A program made the translations under genes and the position numbers. A DNA stretch of 64,000 nucleotides, from positions 62,001 to 126,000 of the forward strand of contig JAEZKC010000068.1 in assembly GCA_023436205.1 (NCBI GenBank). The letters are read 5' to 3'. Shown here piece by piece: positions 52,513 to 60,192 of this stretch (within the stretch, counting starts at the first letter, position 1; each line of letters opens with the position of its first letter). This DNA is from Fibrobacterota bacterium. GTDB lineage: Bacteria; Fibrobacterota; Chitinivibrionia; Chitinivibrionales; Chitinispirillaceae. The notes beneath the pieces were generated by a model. The model was not told the origin of the DNA, did no database searches, and saw only the letters and a program-made list of their open reading frames with translations.

Positions 52513-53724
52513 TTACCTCACAGAAACATCCTCAAGCGTGATCCCCTCAAACCGAATGTCGTCAAGCCAGAATTCGCTTCCGTTCCCCTCAGGAAGAAAA
52601 CTGATCCACTCAACCCTGTCTGCAACATCCTGCCAGGAAGCGGTCTGGTTATCCGGATCGAAAATGGCAAGCTCATCCACATTCACCACATATTCGGTCC
52701 ACGTTTGAGTGAGTGCTACCTTATAAATTGCCTGAGGTTTATCTTTGTCTTCTATTCCATGCAGTCTGAGGGTAAGTGTGTCATCTCCCTTGGCCCTAAA
52801 GGAAATCGATGAAATACCAGTCAACCCGCGAGAAGTGATCTGGGCACCGGCAATGAAGTAAAAGGTTCCCCCATCAGTCAAATACTGTACGTGTAAAGAT
52901 TTACCATCATAGGATCCGCTGTCAACCAAAGCCTGCGTAAAAGGCAGATACACCGTATCATCTGGACCCGGGGTCGGAAATGTGACATCAATATCTCCAC
53001 CTCTTACCAGATACCATTGCCCGCAACCGGCATACGACCAGGTGAGAGAATAGAGCGATCCATCATCAAAGTTATCAAATGTTAAAACGTTAAAGTCGAC
53101 GCTGCTGTTATAGAGTCTACTTTGTGAATCAATGCTAACCTGACCAGCTGCAACCGCATTGGAATTTTTCACCACTACCAGTTCATAAGCTCCTTGAGGG
53201 ACAGAGGTGAACTGGTAAGACCCGGTAAGGCTGTCGATTTCGGTGAACAGGTCTGTCCCCTGAATACAAATGCGAGCAGCCGCCCTTTCGCTCATGCTTA
53301 TAATGCCGCCAATTTTTCCCGTTTGCTTCAGAACTATAGTATCCTGAAAATCTTCGATTGATCCTGGAACAGTGTAATACTCACCGAAATATCCGGTTGA
53401 ATCGGCAGCAATGATCAGGTTAATACTTTTGCCTGATAAAGAGTCGATCAGAAAACGGGCAATTCCTCTGGAATTACTTTTTTCTTCGGCTACCACCACA
53501 TTATCGGCATTAGCAGCCCTTATTAACCAGTTACTGTTTTCCACATAGCGAACGGACGCTGAGGGGACCGGATTTCCATTCTCATCAATCACCAGTAAGG
53601 CAAAAGTGTTCACCGTTTCCGAACCGCCCGGTCCTGCCAGTTGAGTGCAACTGTAAATTGCTAAAAGCTGTACGAGAAGAACTCCCGCTAAAAAACGCAA
53701 TATTACATTAGCACTCGATATCAT
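52513..53724 (-). CDS. Lipoprotein with regulatory-like and carbohydrate-binding-like beta domains
   Basis: A 403-residue lipoprotein (acylated Cys in LAIYSCTQLAG, near residue 26). It has a beta-sandwich resembling carboxypeptidase regulatory/big domains (TFALLVIDENGNPVPSASVRY), then a second such domain (GAYELVVVKNSNAVAAG). The C-terminal 170-residue module (FDNFDDGSLYSLTWSYAGCG to GSEFWLDDIRFEGI) resembles CBM11/CIA30-type carbohydrate-binding domains. It has no catalytic motif. The ATG overlaps the stop of the TIGR02147 gene by four bases, so the two are co-translated. It may be a surface glycan-binding protein regulated or processed together with its partner. Confidence 0.65.
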   Translation of the reverse strand: MISSANVILRFLAGVLLVQLLAIYSCTQLAGPGGSETVNTFALLVIDENGNPVPSASVRYVENSNWLIRAANADNVVVAEEKSNSRGIARFLIDSLSGKSINLIIAADSTGYFGEYYTVPGSIEDFQDTIVLKQTGKIGGIISMSERAAARICIQGTDLFTEIDSLTGSYQFTSVPQGAYELVVVKNSNAVAAGQVSIDSQSRLYNSSVDFNVLTFDNFDDGSLYSLTWSYAGCGQWYLVRGGDIDVTFPTPGPDDTVYLPFTQALVDSGSYDGKSLHVQYLTDGGTFYFIAGAQITSRGLTGISSISFRAKGDDTLTLRLHGIEDKDKPQAIYKVALTQTWTEYVVNVDELAIFDPDNQTASWQDVADRVEWISFLPEGNGSEFWLDDIRFEGITLEDVSVR

Positions 53725-54593
53725 ACCTGCTCCTTGGTGCTGGCGCGCTGGCGTTTCTGTGATTGGTCCTCCTCTGATACACGGGCAACAGGAATGAACT
53801 GAATGTTCAACTGGTAAACACTGTCCGGCTCGCGGTCGGTTTCCATAACTCGCCTCAGAGTCGTTTTGCGGAACTCCGCTATCATTTCCCGAAACTCCTC
53901 CATTTCATCTCTATGCAGGGTGACTGTTAAGGATGAAATGTCGCGATCTTCAGGCGGATCGTTGAGCAAGGAGCGTTCACTCAGCTGGATAGTCTGCTGT
54001 TGAAAGTGGCGAACCGCCATCATTCGCCAGTTCCCTCCGCCGGTGATGAACCTGTTTGTAAGCCGCAGCTCTTCGCTCTCACCGTCCTTTTCTATAAACC
54101 CAAGCTTCAGCAAGAGTTCAACAGCTTCACGGGCCTCCTGCTCGGAAATGGGAGGAGAAAGAAACGAAGCAAGCTTTTTGTAATCTCCGTCGAAATGGTA
54201 GAATGCAAAGAGAACCCGCACCACAGAATAGAACCACTTCTGATAAAAACTATCCTGATCAACTTTCACCTGTGGAAGTGACATCTCTCGCAAGGCCGTT
54301 ATCTTTTCATAATAAAGCTTGGTTTCCTCACCGGTTTTGGCCTTGTTGAATCGAACAAGACAGGCGAAATACTCCCGCTGTTTATGATCAAGTTTAAGAA
54401 AGTCGCTGAAATTAGGGATAAGTCGCTCGGAGATATGTCGCTGACCCTGCAGGATTTTAACCAGCTGTCCTGGATCAACCTGAACCTTCTGCGAAATCAG
54501 CCTGTTTGAAAACCAGGGCCGATCCCTGCGCATCTCTTCGAACCTTGCCTTCAGGAAATGGCGGTAATCCAGATATTCAAACAGTTGTTCCAT
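53721..54593 (-). CDS. TIGR02147-family protein (DUF4423-type predicted regulator)
   Basis: A 290-residue protein starting at the ATG at 54593 (a TTG 13 codons upstream is the alternative; neither has a strong Shine-Dalgarno). The N-terminal part is a helix-turn-helix-like domain: LFEYLDYRHFLKARFEEMRR, the ISQKVQVDPGQLVKILQGQRHIS turn, REYFACLVRFNKAKTGEETKLYYEK. It is followed by the winged DUF4423 region with LLKLGFIEKDGE. This order matches TIGR02147, a family I recall as expanded in Fibrobacter and often next to a lipoprotein gene, as here. A transcriptional role is predicted but unproven. The overlap with the lipoprotein gene is ATGA. Confidence 0.82.
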   Translation of the reverse strand: MEQLFEYLDYRHFLKARFEEMRRDRPWFSNRLISQKVQVDPGQLVKILQGQRHISERLIPNFSDFLKLDHKQREYFACLVRFNKAKTGEETKLYYEKITALREMSLPQVKVDQDSFYQKWFYSVVRVLFAFYHFDGDYKKLASFLSPPISEQEAREAVELLLKLGFIEKDGESEELRLTNRFITGGGNWRMMAVRHFQQQTIQLSERSLLNDPPEDRDISSLTVTLHRDEMEEFREMIAEFRKTTLRRVMETDREPDSVYQLNIQFIPVARVSEEDQSQKRQRASTKEQV

Positions 54594-54756
54594 AGTTATG
54601 AATATACCATAACAGTCGAGTTTTGACTGCAAGTGATTTCAGAAAGTGGTGGCAAGCTTGCCAATATCTCTGGTAGTCTGATCAGCCTTGGTGGTATGCG
54701 AAATTTATATTGATCTGTGATCAGGTTTGTGTCTTCCAGCTTACCAGGATTGGCTC

Positions 54757-55275
54757 ATGAGGAAAGAGTATCGAAGAGAGTTGAAGAAAGCATTTCAGAA
54801 ACAGCTTCAAAGCATTGCTCCTGAATATGAACTGGTGAAACTTAAAAGTATGTACGTCGATGCCAGTGAGATGATTTTCCGGAGAGTGGTAAATGATAAT
54901 CTTCATCTGTTTATCCTGCTGGTTCCTCATCACCATGGAATGGACCAGTTTACCATTGAAGTAGGGTGGTCAAAAAAGGCTCGTTTCCCTGAATTGGGAA
55001 TACGGCCGAGCCCACCCTTTCAGCACGAAAATGCCTTTTCCCTCGATGAATATGTATGCAGAATTGGTACACTTGACGGATCAGGAGACCGATGGTGGCA
55101 GGTAGGAAAGCAATCTGATATTGGTAAAGACCCATTGAAAGCTGTTGTAGAAAGTACTCGTCAGATCTCTTCTGAAGAGGCTCAGTATGCAGTAGAGAAA
55201 CCTGTGAATGCTTCCATTGAATCTGTTAGACAATTCTGCCTCCCTTTTCTGAATAAGCTATCAGATGTTAAATGA
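54757..55275 (+). CDS. Hypothetical cytoplasmic protein (DUF-type)
   Basis: A 172-residue soluble protein with no signal peptide or membrane helix. The ATG at 54757 has AGGAT six bases upstream; a TTG at 54727 is possible. Features are a basic N-terminal helix (RKEYRRELKKAFQKQLQ), a strand region NLHLFILLVPHHHGMDQFTIE with three adjacent histidines, a Trp-rich stretch (GDRWWQVGKQSD) and a C-terminal helix. It resembles small DUF4304-type proteins of unknown role in overall plan, but I cannot assign a family. It stands alone between the TIGR02147 gene and trpB. Confidence 0.5.
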   Translation: MRKEYRRELKKAFQKQLQSIAPEYELVKLKSMYVDASEMIFRRVVNDNLHLFILLVPHHHGMDQFTIEVGWSKKARFPELGIRPSPPFQHENAFSLDEYVCRIGTLDGSGDRWWQVGKQSDIGKDPLKAVVESTRQISSEEAQYAVEKPVNASIESVRQFCLPFLNKLSDVK

Positions 55276-55384
55276 TAAAAGCAGATCTCTGGAATAAGGG
55301 GGCAGAGGTTTATCGCTGCCATCTGGTTTGCAGGTAATCGCGTATCCTTTTTGTTCTTTGTTAAACGGGAGCCCCAATATTACA

Positions 55385-55408
55385 AGCCCGGGCAAAAATT
55401 CCCGGGCT
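55385..55408 (-). terminator. Hairpin after trpB
   Basis: AGCCCGGG and CCCGGGCT form a perfect 8-bp stem with an 8-nt A+T loop, 26 bp after the trpB stop on the minus strand. A TGTAATATT tail follows. Confidence 0.65.
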
Positions 55409-55433
55409 CAAGCGTGCAAATGGAGTGTATTAC

Positions 55434-56678
55434 TTACGATTCTGTAAGCCGACTCAGTTCCTCTGTAAGAAATTGCCCCCATTTTTCCTCCATAATTCGT
55501 GGCGCAGTTATGAAAAGATCCTTATCTCCTCTTCCGGACACATTTACAATTATGCTTTCGTCACAAGAAAGAGTGGGAGCGATTTTAATGGCTCCGGCCA
55601 GTGCATGTGAAGATTCCATGGCAGCAATAATTCCCTCCTTTAAGGCAAAAAAGCGAAAGGCCTCAATAGTTTCTTCATCGGTAGCATTTATAAATTCTAT
55701 CCTTCCCTCATCTCCCAGATTTGCCAGCTGGGGGCCGATTCCTGCATAGTCAAGCCCGGCACTGATTGATGCTGTCGGCATGAGAGTGCCATCGCTCTCA
55801 ACAAGGAATCTGGAGCGGTACCCCTGCTGAACGGAATCTGTTCCACTACCCGACATGCGTGAAGCATGCTGCCCCGGTTCCGAACCGAAACCTCCGGCTT
55901 CAACTCCGATTAACCTGACACTCTTTTTATGAATGAACTGGTTGAAGAATCCAATGGCATTTGATCCTCCCCCCACACAGGCAATCAATGCAGATGGGTC
56001 ACCGATATTCAAATCCTGGAACTGCGTTTCCACTTCTTTACCGATTACAGACTGGAACTCTCTTACAATATGCGGGTAGGGGTGAGGTCCCAGAGCACTT
56101 CCAATCAAGTAGTAAGTGTCGTTATAATGGCGGGATAAATGTTCGAAGGCTGCATCTACTGCATCCGTCAGGGTCTGGGTTTTACTTGTTACAGGAACGA
56201 CTTTTGCCCCGAGCAGCTCCATTATATAAACATTAGGTTTCTGTCTGATGCAGTCTTTCAGTCCCATGAAAACAGTGCATTCCAGACCAAGCCGGGCGCA
56301 AACTGTTGCAGTGGCGATTCCGTGCTGGCCTGCGCCGGTTTCTGTAATGACTTTCCTTTTGCCCATCCGTAAGGCAAGCAGTCCCTGACCGTAAGCATTG
56401 TTAATCTTGTGTGCACCCGTATGGGCTAACCCCTCCAGTTTAAGATAAATCTGAGCACCTCCCAGTACTTTCGATGCATTCCTGGCGTAAAGCAATGGCG
56501 TAGGACGGCCGATGAAATTTTTCTGAATATCCGCTAATTCACTCAGAAAAGCGGGGTCTTCTTTGCAGGATAAAAACAGTGACTCAAGATTGTTCAGGTA
56601 TGGGATGAGCTCAGGGTTGACGTACGCTCCCCCATAGGGCCCGAAGTAAGGCGAGAAACTGACAGCTGAACCGGACAT
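55434..56678 (-). CDS. trpB: Tryptophan synthase beta subunit
   Basis: A 414-residue TrpB1-type enzyme that joins indole and serine to make tryptophan using pyridoxal phosphate. FGPYGGAYVNPELIPYL is at the start, the PLP lysine is Lys91 in HTGAHKINNA, ETGAGQHGIATA is the substrate loop, and CVGGGSNAIGFF binds the cofactor phosphate. VNVSGRGDKD lies near the C-terminus. The Shine-Dalgarno is strong (AAAGGGGG). trpA does not follow; the next frame downstream points the other way, so the alpha subunit must be encoded elsewhere or indole is salvaged. The 200-bp leader holds a leader peptide and attenuator. Confidence 0.96.
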   Translation of the reverse strand: MSGSAVSFSPYFGPYGGAYVNPELIPYLNNLESLFLSCKEDPAFLSELADIQKNFIGRPTPLLYARNASKVLGGAQIYLKLEGLAHTGAHKINNAYGQGLLALRMGKRKVITETGAGQHGIATATVCARLGLECTVFMGLKDCIRQKPNVYIMELLGAKVVPVTSKTQTLTDAVDAAFEHLSRHYNDTYYLIGSALGPHPYPHIVREFQSVIGKEVETQFQDLNIGDPSALIACVGGGSNAIGFFNQFIHKKSVRLIGVEAGGFGSEPGQHASRMSGSGTDSVQQGYRSRFLVESDGTLMPTASISAGLDYAGIGPQLANLGDEGRIEFINATDEETIEAFRFFALKEGIIAAMESSHALAGAIKIAPTLSCDESIIVNVSGRGDKDLFITAPRIMEEKWGQFLTEELSRLTES

Positions 56679-56723
56679 GGTAACCCCCTTTAGGTAGTTG
56701 TTACGGTTTCCGGCCTTGCTGCC

Positions 56724-56758
56724 AAAAAAAAGAGCCGCTGGTCGGAAACCGGCGGCTC
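56724..56758 (-). terminator. Attenuator terminator in the trpB leader
   Basis: On the minus strand GAGCCGC, a 13-nt interior and GCGGCTC are followed by eight T residues, 46 bases before the trpB ATG. The interior CGGTTTCCG can instead pair with CGAAGCCG from the upstream hairpin, giving a competing antiterminator. Confidence 0.85.
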
Positions 56759-56783
56759 GCTATTATCTGAATGTTATGTGAAA

Positions 56784-56828
56784 CTATGCGATTCGACGGC
56801 TTCGGTTGTGTCGAAGCCACCACCACAT
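56784..56828 (-). CDS. trpL: Trp leader peptide with three consecutive Trp codons
   Basis: The 14-codon frame MWWWLRHNRSRRIA ends in TAG and has the length and Trp placement of enterobacterial TrpL. An in-frame ATG at 56873 would give 29 residues but lies within a few bases of the predicted transcription start, so the shorter form is preferred; its Shine-Dalgarno (AGAGAGA) is weak. GGCTTCG and CGAAGCC form a perfect hairpin that includes the third Trp codon and the codons after it, so a ribosome stalled there would block the hairpin and free CGAAGCCG to pair with the terminator interior. Confidence 0.85.
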   Translation of the reverse strand: MWWWLRHNRSRRIA

Positions 56829-56879
56829 TTGTGCTGATTCTCTCTGATGATTTATTAAGTCTCGATTTTGCATAGTATC

Positions 56880-56908
56880 AAAATAGTTGATAAGGAATAG
56901 GTGATCAA
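56880..56908 (-). promoter_or_regulatory. Predicted sigma-70-type promoter of the trpL-trpB unit
   Basis: On the minus strand TTGATC (56903-56908) and TATTTT (56880-56885) are separated by 17 bp. They lie just upstream of the leader peptide and downstream of the GH26 relic. The -10 box is a weak match. Confidence 0.5.
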
Positions 56909-56932
56909 GAGATTATTCGCTCCAGATGCTCC

Positions 56933-57286
56933 TTACCATCGAACCATATCAGGTAATTGGTCTACCGTTATCGTCTTCTGATTCGACATGGCTGTCTTCC
57001 AGTCGTTCACTGAATTTCCGTTCCAGTCCCTTGATGCCCATACTACAGAAAATGACCAGGGCGGATCGTTATTGGGGTTGAGCTGATTCATGGTTTCCGC
57101 CACGCCAACAATTTTATTGTATCCTATGGATTTACAGGTGTTACAGTCGTTCCAGTCTTCATAGTAGTCTGAAGAAACGATATCAACCATGGCATCACCG
57201 GGGTACCAATCGGATACTTTCGCAAACTGTTCCGGGGAGCAGAATATGGTGGCATGTCTGCCATCACTTTGTGTTCTAATCCTCAA
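56933..57286 (-). pseudogene. Remnant of a GH26 gene (C-terminal part)
   Basis: A 117-codon frame without a credible start (first codon TTG, no ribosome-binding site). It reads like the C-terminal third of a GH26 catalytic domain. WYPGDAMVDIVSSDYY corresponds to WYPGNDYVDIAGVDGY in the intact GH26 gene nearby, VGVAETMNQLNP to the nucleophile region, PPWSFSVVWASRDW to PWLFTTCWNNE, and TITVDQLPDM to TINLKDLP. The upstream two thirds, including the acid/base Glu, are absent. It lies 90 bp from the intact GH26 gene but points the other way, so it is likely a decayed relative rather than a piece of that gene. Confidence 0.7.
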
Positions 57287-57375
57287 TTAAACGGTACATA
57301 CGTAACAGGAGTTGGGTATAATGGTAGTAGTCGAAATAACGTCCAGCGAAGAATACTTAAAGAATAGGAGAGGAT

Positions 57376-59130
57376 ATGATGCATTCAGTTGGAATCCCAG
57401 GCACAGAAAAGATTGGAAAAGCAATCATCGCAGTACTGTGCAGTGCAGTTGTAACCGGTTTACTTCATGCGGCATCACCTTTTTCTGATGCCGCCCAAAA
57501 GGGTGGAATCTCCGATCTTCAAGCAGGTACCCATACCACACTTGTAAATCCAAATGCAACGGAAGAAGCCAAAGGGCTCATGCGCTATTTAAGTGCTGTG
57601 TATGGAGATTATGTCCTCTCCGGGCACCAGGCATCCTACACCTGGAGTACTGCTGAATCTGAACTGGCAAGCATCAGATTGTGGACAGGCGAGACTCCCG
57701 CTGTACGGGGTTTTGATTTTATGGATGTGATAAACAGTTGGGGGGCGCCGCATGCCCGTGAAGCACTCAAATGGGCTCAGACAGAGGGGGGAATTCTTCA
57801 TCTCTGCTGGCACTGGCGTCTGGGCGGCGGTGGTTTTTACTCTTCCGACAAATCTTTTCCTGCCGGGGATCCTGAAACAAACGCCACCATAAATGCAGAT
57901 CTTAAAAAGCTGGGTGATGAACTGCAGAAATTTGCGGATGCTAAAATTCCCGTGCTATGGCGTCCTATGCATGAGCCCCCCGGAAGCTGGTTCTGGTGGC
58001 ATACTGCAGGCGCCGACAAGTATGTACGACTCTGGAAACACATGTACAACTATCTGGTAAACGAACGCAAGCTGAATAATCTTATATGGGTGTATTCCGG
58101 TGCAGATAATTCGGGCTACAGAGATTCAAACTGGTACCCCGGCAATGATTATGTGGATATTGCAGGAGTTGATGGCTATGGCGCGAATTGGCAAACCTAT
58201 TGGGACGGGTTGTTTACATTATCCAGTAATGGCCGGAAAATGGCTGCTATGACAGAAAACAAAAAGTTTCCTCCCTGGAGTACATCCAACCCATGGCTGT
58301 TCACCACCTGCTGGAATAATGAAATTTTTAATTCGCTTTCGCAAACCGACTTCACTAATCATTATAACCATGCCAATACTATAAATCTCAAAGACCTGCC
58401 TACAGCGAAAGATCCTGTTACAGGGCTTCCCAAGACCACGTGGGATAAGATGCTGGCCCCCAAGGTACCGGTGGGACCTGAAGGCAATCAGGCTCTTAAT
58501 CAGCTTGTATCGGTATCCTCTGTTGATGAGTCCACTCATAATGGTTCCTATGCTGTGGATGGCAATATGGCCACTCGTTGGTCAAGTGCTTATCGCGATG
58601 GTGAATGGATCACTGTTAAACTGGATTCGGTGAGAGTGATCAATCGTGTGGTTCTGTACTGGGAAGTGGCGTATGCTTCGGAGTACCAGCTGCAGGTTTC
58701 TACTGATAGTCTTACCTGGACTACTGTTCATCATGAGCTTAATGGTGCAGGGGGGGAGGAAGAGGTTAGTTTTGTTCCGGTTCATGCGCGATATGTTCGC
58801 TTGCTGGGCGCAAACCGGGCAACCGAGTATGGCATAAGTTTATACGAGTTTGAAATATATCAGTATCTGGGATCAACCATTTTACAAACCGAGGTTACTG
58901 GCAGGCAGGCTAAAATTAATGAGGTAAGATGGAATGATGCACATGTGTTCGCAAATCTTGAGCGTGCCGGTGTTCTTGAAATCAGAGATCTATCAGGGAG
59001 AATTGTAGCTCGTAAACAGGGAATAGGTCCGCTCAGAATTGATCGCAGCCGTTTGCCGGCGGGCATGCTCATTGTGGAAGCAAAAGAGGGCAGCAAGAGA
59101 TCCGGCAGAACCTTTGTAAATGTTAAATAG
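57376..59130 (+). CDS. GH26 beta-mannanase-type enzyme with discoidin module and sorting-type domain
   Basis: A 584-residue secreted enzyme. GH26 members mostly hydrolyse beta-1,4-mannan with retention; a few act on mixed-linkage glucan or xylan. The signal region is long (two Met at the start, hydrophobic residues about 17-32). The catalytic domain (about 50-365) has GHQASYTWS near the start, acid/base Glu200 in WRPMHEPPGSWFWW, and the nucleophile predicted as Glu294 in AAMTENKKFPPW. An F5/8-type module (about 380-495: AVDGNMATRWSS, WITVKLDSVRVINRVVLYW, YGISLYEFEIY) is very similar to that inside the GH9 enzyme. The last 75 residues are a sorting-type domain. A TATAAT lies at 57317-57322. 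Mannan is the likeliest substrate. Confidence 0.9.
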   Translation: MMHSVGIPGTEKIGKAIIAVLCSAVVTGLLHAASPFSDAAQKGGISDLQAGTHTTLVNPNATEEAKGLMRYLSAVYGDYVLSGHQASYTWSTAESELASIRLWTGETPAVRGFDFMDVINSWGAPHAREALKWAQTEGGILHLCWHWRLGGGGFYSSDKSFPAGDPETNATINADLKKLGDELQKFADAKIPVLWRPMHEPPGSWFWWHTAGADKYVRLWKHMYNYLVNERKLNNLIWVYSGADNSGYRDSNWYPGNDYVDIAGVDGYGANWQTYWDGLFTLSSNGRKMAAMTENKKFPPWSTSNPWLFTTCWNNEIFNSLSQTDFTNHYNHANTINLKDLPTAKDPVTGLPKTTWDKMLAPKVPVGPEGNQALNQLVSVSSVDESTHNGSYAVDGNMATRWSSAYRDGEWITVKLDSVRVINRVVLYWEVAYASEYQLQVSTDSLTWTTVHHELNGAGGEEEVSFVPVHARYVRLLGANRATEYGISLYEFEIYQYLGSTILQTEVTGRQAKINEVRWNDAHVFANLERAGVLEIRDLSGRIVARKQGIGPLRIDRSRLPAGMLIVEAKEGSKRSGRTFVNVK

Positions 59131-59174
59131 GTTGACACCATGGTTAGGCTCCTGCTGACCTGTCATCGGCTACC

Positions 59175-59216
59175 GCCTACGCTCTGTATATGCAGAGCGC
59201 AGGTCCTCCAAAGAGA
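59175..59216. repeat. GCTC-loop-GAGC repeat, copy b
   Basis: An extended stem GCTCTG-TATATG-CAGAGC followed by GCAGGTCCTCC and the alternative tail AAAGAGAA, which does not pair with the loop. Confidence 0.75.
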
Positions 59217-59287
59217 ATTGTTGATTTAGGATTGATGGTTGTTGATTTCAGAGTAATGCAAAGTTGTTGTGTGATGCTGGGCCACGC

Positions 59288-59333
59288 TCCGCTCATGCTG
59301 AGCGTAGGTCCGCCGGAGTCGAAGCATAATTCC
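59288..59333. repeat. GCTC-loop-GAGC repeat, copy c
   Basis: Loop ATGCT (59295-59299), tail AGCAT (59323-59327). The two are exact reverse complements 23 bases apart. Confidence 0.85.
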
Positions 59334-59389
59334 TCGTTATCAGGCCGGTGTAATTATATTTACCTTCCGGCGCCCAGCTGATTCCCCGC

Positions 59390-59435
59390 TTCCGCTCACA
59401 TTGAGCGTAGGTCCGCCGGAGTCGAAATGTAATCC
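59390..59435. repeat. GCTC-loop-GAGC repeat, copy d
   Basis: Loop ACATT (59398-59402), tail AATGT (59426-59430), 23 bases apart; nearly identical to copies a and f. Confidence 0.85.
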
Positions 59436-59438
59436 CCC

Positions 59439-59485
59439 TTGCGCTCATGCTGAGCATAGGTCCTCCGGAGTCAAAAGAGAATTGT
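59439..59485. repeat. GCTC-loop-GAGC repeat, copy e
   Basis: Loop ATGCT with the alternative tail AAAAGAGA, which does not pair with the loop. It follows copy d almost immediately. Confidence 0.75.
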
Positions 59486-59527
59486 TGATTTCAGAGTAAC
59501 GCAAAGTTGTTGTGTAATGCTGCCCCG

Positions 59528-59573
59528 CTTCCGCTCACATTGAGCGTAGGTCCGCCGGAGTCGAAATGTAATC
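59528..59573. repeat. GCTC-loop-GAGC repeat, copy f
   Basis: Loop ACATT (59537-59541), tail AATGT (59565-59569), 23 bases apart. Confidence 0.85.
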
Positions 59574-59579
59574 TCCATT

Positions 59580-59622
59580 TACGCTCATACAGAGCGCAGG
59601 TCCTCTGAAGTCGAAGCATATT
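59580..59622. repeat. GCTC-loop-GAGC repeat, copy g
   Basis: Loop ATACA but tail AGCAT. This is the one copy of the TCGA-tail class in which loop and tail do not match. Confidence 0.75.
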
Positions 59623-59628
59623 ATTGTT

Positions 59629-60138
59629 CTACTGGTAATTTTTGTAGGTGATTTCTGTATTGTCGAGCATCTTAAAAACATACTTTTCGATGCTTTTAAA
59701 AACATACCTTTTAGAATTTTCGAAATTTGAATCTATGCGCGATTCCGGTGATGATTTCCAAAGAACTTCACGGCATAATTTTGCACTCTTAACCTCAATC
59801 CTATGCGGGTAGTATCTTCCTTCATACATTCCAGTTGCTGCTGACCCAAGTTCAGAGGGTAGATCAAAAAATTGAGAAACAACCAATGAGTCTAGCAGAG
59901 ATTGGAATTCCTCTGCAGAGAAACTTCCAGAAAAGGAAACTGAATGTACCTCATCATCTTTACTTGGTATGTCAGAAAGTCTCTTTGAATGTCTGGACAT
60001 TGTGGTAAATTCATAGCGCTCAGGTGTTATTCTGATTTCGGTACCTTTACATTTGTACGAAATCACTTCCAATGGTGAGTCTAGCCTGGCACCAGTGATT
60101 GCGACCAGCATGATGGAAATTCCGATTACCCTTTTCAT
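59629..60138 (-). CDS. Predicted exported protein, unknown
   Basis: A 169-residue protein with a signal-peptide-like start (MKRVIGISIMLVAITGA). The mature part has a Ser/Lys/Glu-rich soluble composition with SFSGSFSAEEFQSLLDSL and YYPHRIEVKSAKLCREVLW. No family recognised. Base composition is clearly richer in A+T than the flanking GH26 and GH5 genes, as is the upstream gene at 60193-60870, and both sit beside repeat clusters. These are possible signs of horizontal acquisition. The stop codon lies at the edge of the repeat array. Confidence 0.5.
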   Translation of the reverse strand: MKRVIGISIMLVAITGARLDSPLEVISYKCKGTEIRITPERYEFTTMSRHSKRLSDIPSKDDEVHSVSFSGSFSAEEFQSLLDSLVVSQFFDLPSELGSAATGMYEGRYYPHRIEVKSAKLCREVLWKSSPESRIDSNFENSKRYVFKSIEKYVFKMLDNTEITYKNYQ

Positions 60139-60192
60139 AATCCCTTTCTGTTAACTTTTGATGTTTTTACGCTGGCTGAATAAGCCAGCATT

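Larger units (their letters stand above)
59131..59628. other. 498-bp gene-free stretch packed with palindromic repeats
   Basis: It holds six copies (b to g) of the GCTC-loop-GAGC element, interspersed with shorter direct repeats such as AGAATTGTTGATTT and AGAGTAA(T/C)GCAAAGTTGTTGTGT. No frame with a ribosome-binding site is seen. Confidence 0.75.

Noticed and set aside
56700..56910. T-box riboswitch upstream of trpB
   Set aside because: The T-box sequence and specifier-loop architecture are not seen. A leader peptide with three Trp codons explains the terminator better.
59131..59628. Repeat array considered as a CRISPR
   Set aside because: Repeats are palindromic, unevenly spaced and of two classes; spacers are not of uniform length and no cas genes are near.
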